Shown here piece after piece: positions 1 to 5,276 of a DNA stretch of 5,512 nucleotides. How positions within the stretch are numbered: position 1 is the first letter of the stretch; every line of letters begins with the position of its first letter. The notes beneath the pieces are model-generated. The model made no database searches, had not been told where the DNA came from, and saw nothing but the letters and a program-made list of their open reading frames with translations. Source of the DNA: an uncultured Kiloniellales bacterium (lineage in GTDB: Bacteria; Pseudomonadota; Alphaproteobacteria; Kiloniellales; JAKSDN01). The position numbers were made by a program, and so were the translations under genes. The stretch lies in assembly GCA_937974415.1 (NCBI GenBank), contig CALJXB010000259.1, positions 1-5,512 of the forward strand. Reading direction: 5' to 3'.

Positions 1-80
1 TTGATGAGGACGCGTGCTGGCGGCTCGAGAAGCTGGCGATCAACGGCGAGGTCGCCCTCGACCGGGGCGAGCCCCTTTAG
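1..80 (+). CDS. C-terminal end of an unidentified protein (partial, cut by window edge)
   Basis: Reading from base 3, 25 sense codons run to a TAG at 78-80. The visible peptide starts DEDACWRLEK and ends LDRGEPL. Nearly all codons end in G or C (about 23 of 25), the pattern of real genes in this window, and the peptide is a natural mix of charged and hydrophobic residues. The overlapping long reading frame that begins at base 1 is the antisense shadow of the lipoprotein gene and lacks this quality. The gene is convergent with the lipoprotein gene, with only 16 bases between the two stop codons and no clear terminator hairpin in the gap. The peptide is too short to assign a family, so no function is proposed. 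Its being a real gene end is an inference from codon use. Confidence 0.5.
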   Translation, partial: DEDACWRLEKLAINGEVALDRGEPL

Positions 81-96
81 CGGCGAACCACAGCCG

Positions 97-750
97 TCAC
101 TGTTGAGACACCGGTTCGATGGGGTCGTTCGCCGTGGGCTCTATCCAGGATCCGCCCTGATAGCCATTCCCGGACGAGGCCTGCGGTTCGCCTTGGGAAG
201 CGGGCTGGAGAGGCTGCAGATCGTCGTTGAACAGGATCTCTCCGGTCTCCGTGCTGACGCGGGTGCGGCTGGCGGTCTTGTTCTGCTGGGCCGAGTCGAT
301 GATCTCCTGCGGCGCCTTCACCAGCCGGGGCTCGTAGTCGCCGATCATCATGGCCGTGTCGCCCGGCGCGAGAGGCTCATCGCTGTCCTTCTGCACGACG
401 ACCTGCTGCCTGCCGTCGACGTCGACGACATAACGGGTGGCCGTCGTGTCGGTGGCCTGCTGCTCGATGGCGTAGCCGATGAGGCCGCCTATGACGGCAA
501 GCGCGGCAATCGCGCCGTCGCCCCCGACCCTGGAGCCGATGAGCCCACCGGAGACCGCGCCGGCGCCGGCGCCGATGATGCCCGGCGATTCGGGGTCGAC
601 CATGACCTCCTCGGCGTGAACGATGGTGACGAGCTTATAGTCCTCCAGCCGGCTCAGCTCCTCCGGCGTGTAGACGTCCGACTCGTCCACGCTGGCGCAA
701 CCAGCCAGCACGGCCAGCGCGAGGCCGCAAGCCATCAATTTTCGCGTCAT
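97..750 (-). CDS. Glycine-zipper outer-membrane lipoprotein (SlyB / 17 kDa antigen-like)
   Basis: The 217-residue product starts MTRKLMACG and has a lipoprotein signal peptide with lipobox L-A-G-C at residues 15-18. Lipidation is expected on Cys18. Residue +2 is Ala, not Asp, so sorting to the outer membrane is expected. Residues 57-96 form a glycine zipper of two short hydrophobic Gly-rich helices (GIIGAGAGAVSGG near 57-69 and VIGGLIGYAIE near 86-96) joined by a Gly/Asp loop, as in the SlyB, Pcp and rickettsial 17 kDa antigen families. These proteins stabilise or span the outer membrane. The zipper is followed by a roughly 120-residue polar tail, about 60 residues longer than in classical SlyB, ending in a Pro/Gln/Ser-rich stretch. 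The frame stays open upstream to 960, but those 70 extra residues are Arg-rich, precede the signal peptide and are not credible. The ATG at 750 has a strong ribosome site and promoter. The exact subfamily is uncertain; the lipoprotein and zipper assignments are firm. Confidence 0.88.
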   Translation of the reverse strand: MTRKLMACGLALAVLAGCASVDESDVYTPEELSRLEDYKLVTIVHAEEVMVDPESPGIIGAGAGAVSGGLIGSRVGGDGAIAALAVIGGLIGYAIEQQATDTTATRYVVDVDGRQQVVVQKDSDEPLAPGDTAMMIGDYEPRLVKAPQEIIDSAQQNKTASRTRVSTETGEILFNDDLQPLQPASQGEPQASSGNGYQGGSWIEPTANDPIEPVSQQ

Positions 751-757
751 CCTATCG

Positions 758-766
758 CCTCCTCCC
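758..766 (-). promoter_or_regulatory. Shine-Dalgarno site fixing the lipoprotein start
   Basis: On the minus strand GGGAGGAGG ends seven bases before the ATG at 750. This near-perfect ribosome site sets the start at 750, so that the lipoprotein signal peptide is N-terminal, instead of at the upstream in-frame ATG at 960. Confidence 0.75.
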
Positions 767-787
767 GTCGACAGGCGCACCGCCCGA

Positions 788-816
788 ATGATAAGCCTAG
801 CAAATGGCCGGTCCAA
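788..816 (-). promoter_or_regulatory. Putative sigma70-type promoter of the lipoprotein gene
   Basis: On the minus strand TTGGAC (816-811) and TATCAT (793-788) are separated by exactly 17 bases. They match four of six bases of the -35 consensus and five of six of the -10 consensus. Transcription would start near 781 and leave a leader of about 30 bases with the Shine-Dalgarno site at 758-766. The site lies in the 206-base gap between the acetyltransferase stop and the lipoprotein start, where a promoter would be needed. I saw no other feature in that gap. The assignment rests on consensus matching only. Confidence 0.5.
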
Positions 817-956
817 TGGCACTTCCGATCTTCGGCCGCGGCGAAATGCAAGCGGTGAAGCCACTCCCACTCTAGAGATACGAGCCGACCGGCGGTTTTC
901 GTTCCCTGGACAATGGGAGCGATCAGAGCCCGCCGCCAACGCAGCCGCCCTTCCGC

Positions 957-1460
957 TCATTCTCGGGGCAGGGCGAACACGTCGCGCTCGCGGCCGTCCG
1001 GGAACCTCTCGCGGGCGATCACCGTGCCGCCGAGGCGCACGACGAGACTCCTGGCCGCTTGGTTTTCATCGGTCATGTGGGTCTCGACGAGGTCCCAGCC
1101 GAGCTCGTCATAGGCGTAGGCGATGGCGGCACGGGAGGCCTCGGTGGCGAACCCGGCGCCTTGAGCCGAGGCCAGAAGCCACCAAGTCAGTTCCTTTCTC
1201 GGCCAGCCCGCAGGCCACCAGAACCCGCAGCCGCCGATCGTTTGTCCGTCGCTTCGCCGCTCGATCGACCACATGCCGTAGCCCCTGAGCGACCAATGGC
1301 CTCTGTCCATCGCGAGCCGCCGCCAGGCCCCGTCAGGCCGAAGCGGGCCCCCGTAGAAGCGCGACATTTCGGGGTCCGCGTAGAAGGACTCGTAGGCCGG
1401 AAAGTCTTGCTCGCTCGGCGCGCGCATAAACAGACGCTCGGTCGTCAAGGTGGGAATCAT
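957..1460 (-). CDS. GNAT family N-acetyltransferase (RimJ/RimL-like, Acetyltransf_3)
   Basis: The 167-residue protein is full length for the family. It opens with the typical beta-1 segment LTTERLFMRAP (5-15) and the helix that follows (EQDFPAY). The central strands contain GYGMWSIERR (60-69) and IGGCGFWW (75-82). The acetyl-CoA pyrophosphate loop is Q100-G-A-G103-F-A, followed by the helix ATEASRAAIAYAYDELG. Motif B appears as ENQAARSLVVRLGG (132-145). Such cytoplasmic enzymes transfer an acetyl group from acetyl-CoA to an amine, in this branch either protein N-termini or small molecules. The substrate here cannot be read from sequence. The Trp-rich patch at 81-94 presumably lines the acceptor side. 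The start ATG has only a weak GAGAG-like ribosome site. The gene follows the NTF2-like gene by 83 bases on the same strand, so co-transcription is possible. Confidence 0.9.
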   Translation of the reverse strand: MIPTLTTERLFMRAPSEQDFPAYESFYADPEMSRFYGGPLRPDGAWRRLAMDRGHWSLRGYGMWSIERRSDGQTIGGCGFWWPAGWPRKELTWWLLASAQGAGFATEASRAAIAYAYDELGWDLVETHMTDENQAARSLVVRLGGTVIARERFPDGRERDVFALPRE

Positions 1461-1543
1461 GGTGCTGCTTACTCTCGGCTTGCCAAGTCGCTGGCTTCAT
1501 CCGCGGCCGGACCGTCCGATCGGGGTCGGAGGATACCCTCTGC

Positions 1544-1915
1544 TCAGCCAGGCGGATGGGCGTAGAAGGCCTTGGCGACAATGCGCCACGCCCCGTCGAT
1601 CTTGATCATCGACAGGTGGTCCGTGAACCAGGTGGCGTAGCAGTAGCCACCGACCGTTATTACGGCGGTATCGCCCACCAGCACCAGCCCCTCCACGCGA
1701 TACTCGAAGGGCCCCGCCCCGGTCTTGGCCTCCGCCGTGCCGGCGATGAAGCCGTCCAGGTCGGTGAACTCCAGGGCACCGTCGAAATTACCGATCACCG
1801 AGGCCCGGGGGTGAAACACCCGCCTGAGTTCCGCCGCATCGCTATCGACCATCGCCGTGTAGTAAGTCCCCGCCACGGCAACGACCTCGTCGGCTTCATC
1901 GCTTCGCTCGTACAT
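1544..1915 (-). CDS. NTF2-like / SnoaL-fold protein (putative lumazine-binding family)
   Basis: The start at 1915 gives 123 residues beginning MYERSDEADEV, with AAAAGGG four bases upstream of the ATG as ribosome site. The in-frame ATG at 1987 would add 24 Arg/Pro-rich residues that do not belong to the fold. The pattern is that of a cone-shaped NTF2-like domain: a first helix VVAVAGTYYTAMVDSDAAELRRVF split by a turn, then HPRASVIGNFDG (35-46), a helix at 52-63, and C-terminal strands with VLVGDTAVITVGGY, WFTDHLSMIKIDG and AWRIVAKAFYAHPPG. The TDHLSMIKxDGxWRIVxK pattern is characteristic of the so-called putative lumazine-binding / SnoaL-like group. Members are small cytoplasmic proteins, some enzymes and some ligand-binding. 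No catalytic assignment is possible; H35, D99 and H100 could face the cavity. The gene is divergent from the cyclase gene. Confidence 0.8.
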   Translation of the reverse strand: MYERSDEADEVVAVAGTYYTAMVDSDAAELRRVFHPRASVIGNFDGALEFTDLDGFIAGTAEAKTGAGPFEYRVEGLVLVGDTAVITVGGYCYATWFTDHLSMIKIDGAWRIVAKAFYAHPPG

Positions 1916-1942
1916 GACGCCCTTTTGGTTCGGCGTTTGGAA

Positions 1943-1965
1943 CGCGCCTCGAGGATCGCGCCTCG
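1943..1965. repeat. 9-base direct repeat in the divergent intergenic region
   Basis: CGCGCCTCG occurs at 1943-1951 and again at 1957-1965, a period of 14 bases. The first copy overlaps the palindrome CCTCGAGG (1947-1954). It lies between the start of the NTF2-like gene and the cyclase gene, where a shared operator could sit. A role as a regulator site is inference from position only, and chance is possible in GC-rich DNA. Confidence 0.3.
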
Positions 1966-2088
1966 GAAGTCTACGGGCGGGACGCACCTAGGTCCATCGT
2001 GGCCGAAGATGAAAGGGAGGCATGGCCGTCACGAACGCATATTACGGCCGCCATGGATTCTCCCGCGCCCGGCCGCTAGGCTCGGCGT

Positions 2089-2096
2089 GGAGGGAG
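2089..2096 (+). promoter_or_regulatory. Shine-Dalgarno site favouring the TTG start of the cyclase gene
   Basis: GGAGGGAG at 2089-2096 has its GGAGG core nine bases before the TTG at 2103. The alternative ATG at 2022 has its purine run (AAAGGGAGG, 2012-2020) ending one base before the ATG, which is too close unless only the AAAGGG part pairs. Site quality and family alignment together favour 2103. Confidence 0.6.
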
Positions 2097-2102
2097 AGCG
2101 CT

Positions 2103-3839
2103 TTGGAACGCAGGCTGGCCGCAATTCTGGCCGCCGACGTGGTCGGCTACAGCCGCCTCATGGGCGAGGACGAAGCCGGCACCATCGCCGCGCTCAAGGC
2201 GCTGCGCCAGGACGTGCTCGAGCCCCTGATCGCGGCCCACCGGGGCCGCATCGTCAAGCTCATGGGCGACGGCCTGCTGGTCGAGTTCCAGAGCGTCGTC
2301 GATGCGGTCGACTGCGCCGTCGCCTGGCAGACCCGTTCTGAGGAGAATCCCGGCGCAAAACCCCTCACATTCCGCATCGGCATCAACTCGGGCGACATCG
2401 TCGTCGACGAAGGCGACATCTACGGCGACGGCGTCAATGTGGCGGCCCGCCTCGAAGCTCTGGCCGCGCCGGGCGGCATCGCACTGAGCGGGCTCGTCCA
2501 CGACCAAGTCGCGGGCAAGGTGGACGCCCACTTCGAGGACGCGGGCGAGCACGCGGTGAAGAACATCGCCAAGCCGCTGCGGGTCTATCGCGTCCGCCTG
2601 GAGGGCGATCACGAGGCGATCGACTCTGCGGCGCCGCCGGGCTTCGCCGACAAGCCGGCCATCGCCGTCCTGCCCTTCGACAACATGAGCGGCGACCCGG
2701 AACAGGACTACTTCGCCGACGGCATCACCGAGGACATCATCACCGCCCTTTCCCTGTGGCGCAGCTTTCCGGTTATCGCGCGCAACTCGAGCTTCGCTTA
2801 CAAGGGCCAGAAGGTCGACGTGCAGCGGGTCGCGCGCGACCTGGGCGCCCGCTCTGTGCTGGCGGGCAGCGTGCGCAAGGCGGGCCAGCGGGTGCGCATC
2901 ACCGGCCAGCTGATCGACGCCGAGACCGGCGCCCATCTCTGGGCCGACCGCTACGACCGGGAGCTGGTCGATATCTTCGATCTGCAGGACGAGATTACCG
3001 AGCGCATCGTCGCCCATATGGTCCCCGAAATGGGCCGGGCCGAGCAGCGGAGGGCCGTGCGCAAGCGGCCTGCCGAGCTGAGCGCCTGGGACCTGCTGCA
3101 GCGCGGCTGCTGGCACTGCCACCGCTTCACCGAAGGGGACATGGTCCGGGCGCGCGCCTACATGGAGCAATCGCTCGAGATCGATCCCCTGTCCGGCCCA
3201 GCCCATGCCCATATCGCGGAGACTCACATGTACGGTGTGATCATGGGCTGGAGCGACGATCCGGCCCGTTCCATCGCCGACGGCATGGCGGCGGCGCAAC
3301 GCGCCACCGCCCTCGACCCCAACGAGGCGCTTTCGCGATCGGTGCTGTCCACCTTGAACGTCTTGAACCATCAGCCCGAACGGGGCGCCGAAGAGGCGGC
3401 GCGCGCGATCGCGCTCAATCCGTCCTATGCCATCGGCCATCTGGCGTTGGGTTACTCGCTGGTCTTTGCCGGACGCCCGGGGGAGGGTATCGAGGCGATA
3501 ACTCGGGCCCTGCGCCTGAGCCCCCGCGACCTTGAGGTCACGGTTTTCTGGGCCCAGCTGGCGCTCGCTCATCTGGTCCTGAAGGACTTCGAAGCCGCGG
3601 CGGACTGCGCCCGTAAAGCCTTGGCGGAAAACCCGGCCAACTCACGCGCCGGCCACCGGCTCGCCTCAGCCCTGGCGCACAAGGGCGACATCGCGGGCGC
3701 CAAAGCCGCCTTCGCGGAAACGAAGCGCCATTTCCCCGCGCCGACCCGCACCTATTTCGAGGCGACTTACGCCTTCGCGGATCCCGACACCCTGGCGTTC
3801 TTCCTCGACGGCCTCAGGAAGGCCGGCTGGGAGGGCTAG
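2103..3839 (+). CDS. Class III adenylate/guanylate cyclase with TolB-like domain and TPR repeats
   Basis: The 578-residue product makes cyclic nucleotide, most likely cAMP from ATP. The TTG start yields the family's usual N-terminus MERRLAAILAADVVGYSRLM; an ATG at 2022 would add 27 atypical residues. The cyclase domain (about 5-165) has metal-binding D12 and D56 (KLMGDG), K52 and D105 as the adenine-selecting pair, and transition-state N112 and R116 (VNVAARLE), so it looks active and adenylate-specific. Residues 184-310 form a TolB-N/FlgO-like domain (KPAIAVLPFDNMSGDPEQ, then VLAGSVRK and AHLWADRYDR). TPR-like helices run from about 325 to the end (e.g. SLEIDP, ATALDP, AIALNP, ALRLSP). No signal peptide or membrane segment is visible, so it is probably a soluble enzyme whose TolB/TPR part senses or binds partners. 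Residues 336-340 read C-W-H-C-H, which is unusual for this family. It is divergent from the NTF2-like gene and followed by a candidate terminator. Confidence 0.92.
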   Translation: MERRLAAILAADVVGYSRLMGEDEAGTIAALKALRQDVLEPLIAAHRGRIVKLMGDGLLVEFQSVVDAVDCAVAWQTRSEENPGAKPLTFRIGINSGDIVVDEGDIYGDGVNVAARLEALAAPGGIALSGLVHDQVAGKVDAHFEDAGEHAVKNIAKPLRVYRVRLEGDHEAIDSAAPPGFADKPAIAVLPFDNMSGDPEQDYFADGITEDIITALSLWRSFPVIARNSSFAYKGQKVDVQRVARDLGARSVLAGSVRKAGQRVRITGQLIDAETGAHLWADRYDRELVDIFDLQDEITERIVAHMVPEMGRAEQRRAVRKRPAELSAWDLLQRGCWHCHRFTEGDMVRARAYMEQSLEIDPLSGPAHAHIAETHMYGVIMGWSDDPARSIADGMAAAQRATALDPNEALSRSVLSTLNVLNHQPERGAEEAARAIALNPSYAIGHLALGYSLVFAGRPGEGIEAITRALRLSPRDLEVTVFWAQLALAHLVLKDFEAAADCARKALAENPANSRAGHRLASALAHKGDIAGAKAAFAETKRHFPAPTRTYFEATYAFADPDTLAFFLDGLRKAGWEG

Positions 3840-3849
3840 AAGTTTCAGA

Positions 3850-3865
3850 GAGCCCAAGAGGGCTC
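3850..3865 (+). terminator. Candidate terminator hairpin after the cyclase gene
   Basis: GAGCCC and GGGCTC form a perfect 6-base-pair stem around the 4-base loop AAGA, starting 11 bases after the cyclase TAG. No T-run follows (the next bases are CTGCCG), so it is either a weak intrinsic terminator or an mRNA-stabilising 3' hairpin. The position and perfect stem support a 3'-end role. Confidence 0.45.
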
Positions 3866-4060
3866 CTGCCGCGGCTCCGCTGCCGTACTTGCATGGCCAT
3901 GAACCCGCCTATCTACGCTCTCCCGGGCCTTAGCACAGACCAACGCACATACTTAAGCCATACTCCAAATAAAACCGCAATTACTATAAGAAAAAAATGG
4001 TCAATAATTATGGTATGTGTTTATTATGGTTTTACTTCTGAAAATTCCGCAAGAAAAATA

Positions 4061-4080
4061 TATTGTAAACTATTGTAAAA
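4061..4080. repeat. Tandem 10-base repeat
   Basis: TATTGTAAAC (4061-4070) is followed at once by TATTGTAAAA (4071-4080), nine of ten bases identical. A 10-base period places both copies on the same face of the helix, which suits cooperative protein binding. The second copy overlaps the proposed -35 element, so a bound protein could control the downstream gene. The sequence repeat is directly visible; the function is inferred. Confidence 0.5.
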
Positions 4081-4101
4081 TACTTGCGCAATCACTATAT
4101 A
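4073..4101 (+). promoter_or_regulatory. Putative promoter of the cysteine-repeat protein gene
   Basis: TTGTAA (4073-4078) and TATATA (4096-4101) are 17 bases apart. Transcription would start near 4108 and give a leader of about 105 bases before the ATG at 4214. The palindrome TTGCGCAA (4084-4091) lies in the spacer and the tandem repeat overlaps the -35 element, a layout typical of a regulated promoter. Such matches arise easily in AT-rich DNA, so the call is tentative. Confidence 0.35.
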
Positions 4102-4213
4102 TTTATTAGGGTTGGGCGTTCATGCCACAATAGAAGTTTAGTTGTGCGCCTTGGCCAATGCCGCCAGGAGTGATTCCCTTGCGATGTTCACCATCCTCAA
4201 GAAGGAATGATCC

Positions 4214-4900
4214 ATGAATAGAAGGCGACGACCACGCGCCATTGCCGTTTGCTTCCTGGCTCTTTGGGTTCTAATTGCGGCCGCTCCCGGCGTTGTGCTC
4301 GCCCAAAGCATTTCGGCCGGGATGCCCGAGAATGCCCATACCAAGAGCTATGGGCAGGGATGGGAGTGCGATCGCGACTATCGGGAGGTCGACGGGACCT
4401 GCGCGGCCGTTAACGTACCCGCGAACGCATTTCCTACACGTCGGTCTTACGGGCGCGGTTGGGAGTGTAACCATGGATATCGAGAGGTCGGTGGGGTTTG
4501 CACAGCCGTCGAGGTGCCGCCGAATGCTTTTCTCGACCCGTCCGGCAATGTATGGAAATGCGATCGCGGGTATCGAGCGGTCGGCGAAGCCTGCGCCGCC
4601 ATCGTTGTGCCTGCGAACGGCTATTTGGTGAACTCCGATTACGGCCGTGGATGGAAATGCGATCGCGGATACAGAGCGACTCACGAGACGTGCTTGGCCG
4701 TAAAGGTGCCGGAGAATGGTTATTTCGTAGACTCCTCCTCCTATGGGTCGGGGTGGAGGTGCGAGCGCGGCTATCGAGCCGTCGACGAGGCTTGCGTAGC
4801 TGTAGGGCTGCCGGAGAACGCTCACGTCGACTATTCCGGAAACAGCTGGAATTGTAACCGGCCGTACCGGCAACAAGGTGATGGCTGCGTTCTACCTTGA
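4214..4900 (+). CDS. Secreted protein of six tandem cysteine-pair repeats (function unknown)
   Basis: The 228-residue product has a Sec signal peptide: Arg-rich N-region (residues 3-8), hydrophobic core (9-24) and a likely cut after V-L-A at 28-30, leaving QSISAG. The ATG at 4214 has GAAGGA seven bases upstream. The mature protein is almost wholly six modules of 30-34 residues, at 37-67, 68-100, 101-131, 132-164, 165-198 and 199-228. Each reads roughly V-P-x-N-A/G, a variable 5-8 residue stretch, G-x-W-x-C-x2-G-Y-R-x5-C-x-A-V. Every module has exactly two Cys with ten residues between (52/63, 85/96, 116/127, 149/160, 183/194, 214/225), so six disulfides formed outside the cytoplasm are expected. 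No catalytic motif, membrane anchor or lipobox is present. A role in binding, adhesion or surface protection is speculation. I do not recognise a named family with certainty. GC content is lower than in the cyclase gene, suggesting separate origin. Confidence 0.85.
   Translation: MNRRRRPRAIAVCFLALWVLIAAAPGVVLAQSISAGMPENAHTKSYGQGWECDRDYREVDGTCAAVNVPANAFPTRRSYGRGWECNHGYREVGGVCTAVEVPPNAFLDPSGNVWKCDRGYRAVGEACAAIVVPANGYLVNSDYGRGWKCDRGYRATHETCLAVKVPENGYFVDSSSYGSGWRCERGYRAVDEACVAVGLPENAHVDYSGNSWNCNRPYRQQGDGCVLP
4322..4897 (+). repeat. Six protein-level tandem repeats (about 93-102 bases each)
   Basis: Module starts fall at 4322, 4415, 4514, 4607, 4706 and 4808. Modules 1, 2, 4 and 5 have Y-G-x-G-W before the first Cys, whereas modules 3 and 6 have S-G-N-x-W, two residues shorter. 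The order is therefore A-A-B-A-A-B. DNA identity between modules is imperfect, so the duplication is old and kept by selection on the protein (inference). Confidence 0.8.
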
Positions 4901-4964
4901 GCAAATTAGACTGAGACACACGTCAGATGGCCGCCAGATGTTTCGGACCCAGAGAGGCATTTGA

Positions 4965-5174
4965 ATGAACAGCTTAGGACAAGCCGGACATGGAGAGATT
5001 CGCCGAGCGCTAAATGAGCTCCGCACACGCACGGCCTCAAACCTGGAGGCATTTAACGATGCCGTTCCCTATGCTTCCTGGCTTAGGCGGCGCGAAATCG
5101 AGAGCTTTACGGCGGACCTCATGCGGGCGGCCGAACGGCCACCGCAAATGCGGCAGCTCGTGTTCCTTGAATAA
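4965..5174 (+). CDS. Small hypothetical protein (69 aa)
   Basis: The frame runs from an ATG with the ribosome site GAGAGG (4952-4957) seven bases upstream to TAA at 5172-5174. The product begins MNSLGQAGHG and is mostly helical in character: a first amphipathic helix (EIRRALNELRTRTASNLEAF, about 11-30), a break around D32-V34-P35, then SWLRRREIESFTADLMRAAE (about 38-57) and a short tail. It is rich in Arg and Glu and has no Cys, signal peptide or membrane segment, so it is probably cytoplasmic. It lies 64 bases after the cysteine-repeat gene on the same strand, and its early codons are less GC-biased than those of the cyclase gene, as in that neighbour. I do not recognise the family. The helical pattern would suit a small regulator or partner protein, but nothing specific can be claimed. 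Confidence 0.55.
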   Translation: MNSLGQAGHGEIRRALNELRTRTASNLEAFNDAVPYASWLRRREIESFTADLMRAAERPPQMRQLVFLE

Positions 5175-5276
5175 GTCACACCTGTCCGCGGCTGGATCAC
5201 ACGGATGAAATCGACGGCCAGAATGCTGTGAGCCAGCCTAATTCGAACCAGCGACTAGACGAAAGAGGTTAGGGCC

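Larger units (their letters stand above)
3930..4140. other. AT-rich island within a 374-base gene-free stretch
   Basis: No convincing gene lies between 3840 and 4213. By hand count 3961-4020 has 16 G/C of 60, 4021-4080 has 13 of 60 and 4081-4140 has 22 of 60, about 28% overall, while the genes on both sides are far richer in GC. Inside are ATTATGGT at 4007-4014 and again at 4023-4030, a tandem 10-base repeat at 4061-4080, the palindrome TTGCGCAA at 4084-4091 and a candidate promoter. The palindrome CATGGCCATG lies just outside at 3892-3901. The island sits directly upstream of the secreted cysteine-repeat gene, so it is most simply its control region. It could bind a xenogeneic silencer or a MucR/Ros-type regulator (inference), or be a remnant of transferred DNA. 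Confidence 0.7.

Noticed and set aside
1..858. 285-codon plus-strand frame opposite the lipoprotein gene
   Set aside because: It is antisense to a gene with clear signal peptide, lipobox and glycine zipper, and its product is low-complexity Arg/Gly/Asp-rich.
751..960. N-terminal extension of the lipoprotein to an ATG at 960 overlapping the acetyltransferase stop
   Set aside because: It would bury the lipoprotein signal peptide behind 70 Arg-rich residues and run over a good promoter and ribosome site.
3108..3122. Cyclase as a true c-type cytochrome
   Set aside because: The CxxCH motif is present, but the protein has no export signal, and covalent heme attachment occurs outside the cytoplasm.
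2076..3572. 498-codon minus-strand frame opposite the cyclase gene
   Set aside because: It is the antisense shadow of a strongly GC3-biased gene; its product is rich in Arg, Gly, His and Val with no recognisable domain.
3893..4078. 61-codon plus-strand frame starting MAMNPPIYAL within the AT-rich gap
   Set aside because: It has no Shine-Dalgarno site, crosses abruptly from GC-rich to AT-rich DNA, and its composition follows the base content and not a protein pattern.
4216..4303. Tat signal peptide in the cysteine-repeat protein
   Set aside because: The N-region has a run of Arg but not the S-R-R-x-F-L-K pattern, so an ordinary Sec signal is the simpler reading.
4271..4919. Minus-strand frames of 201 and 161 codons opposite the cysteine-repeat gene
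   Set aside because: They are mirror products of the tandem repeats and lack ribosome sites or any coherent protein pattern.
5235..5265. Possible tRNA T-arm (GGTTCGAAT on the minus strand)
   Set aside because: The flanking bases do not form the 5-base-pair T stem and no acceptor, D or anticodon stems could be found around it.
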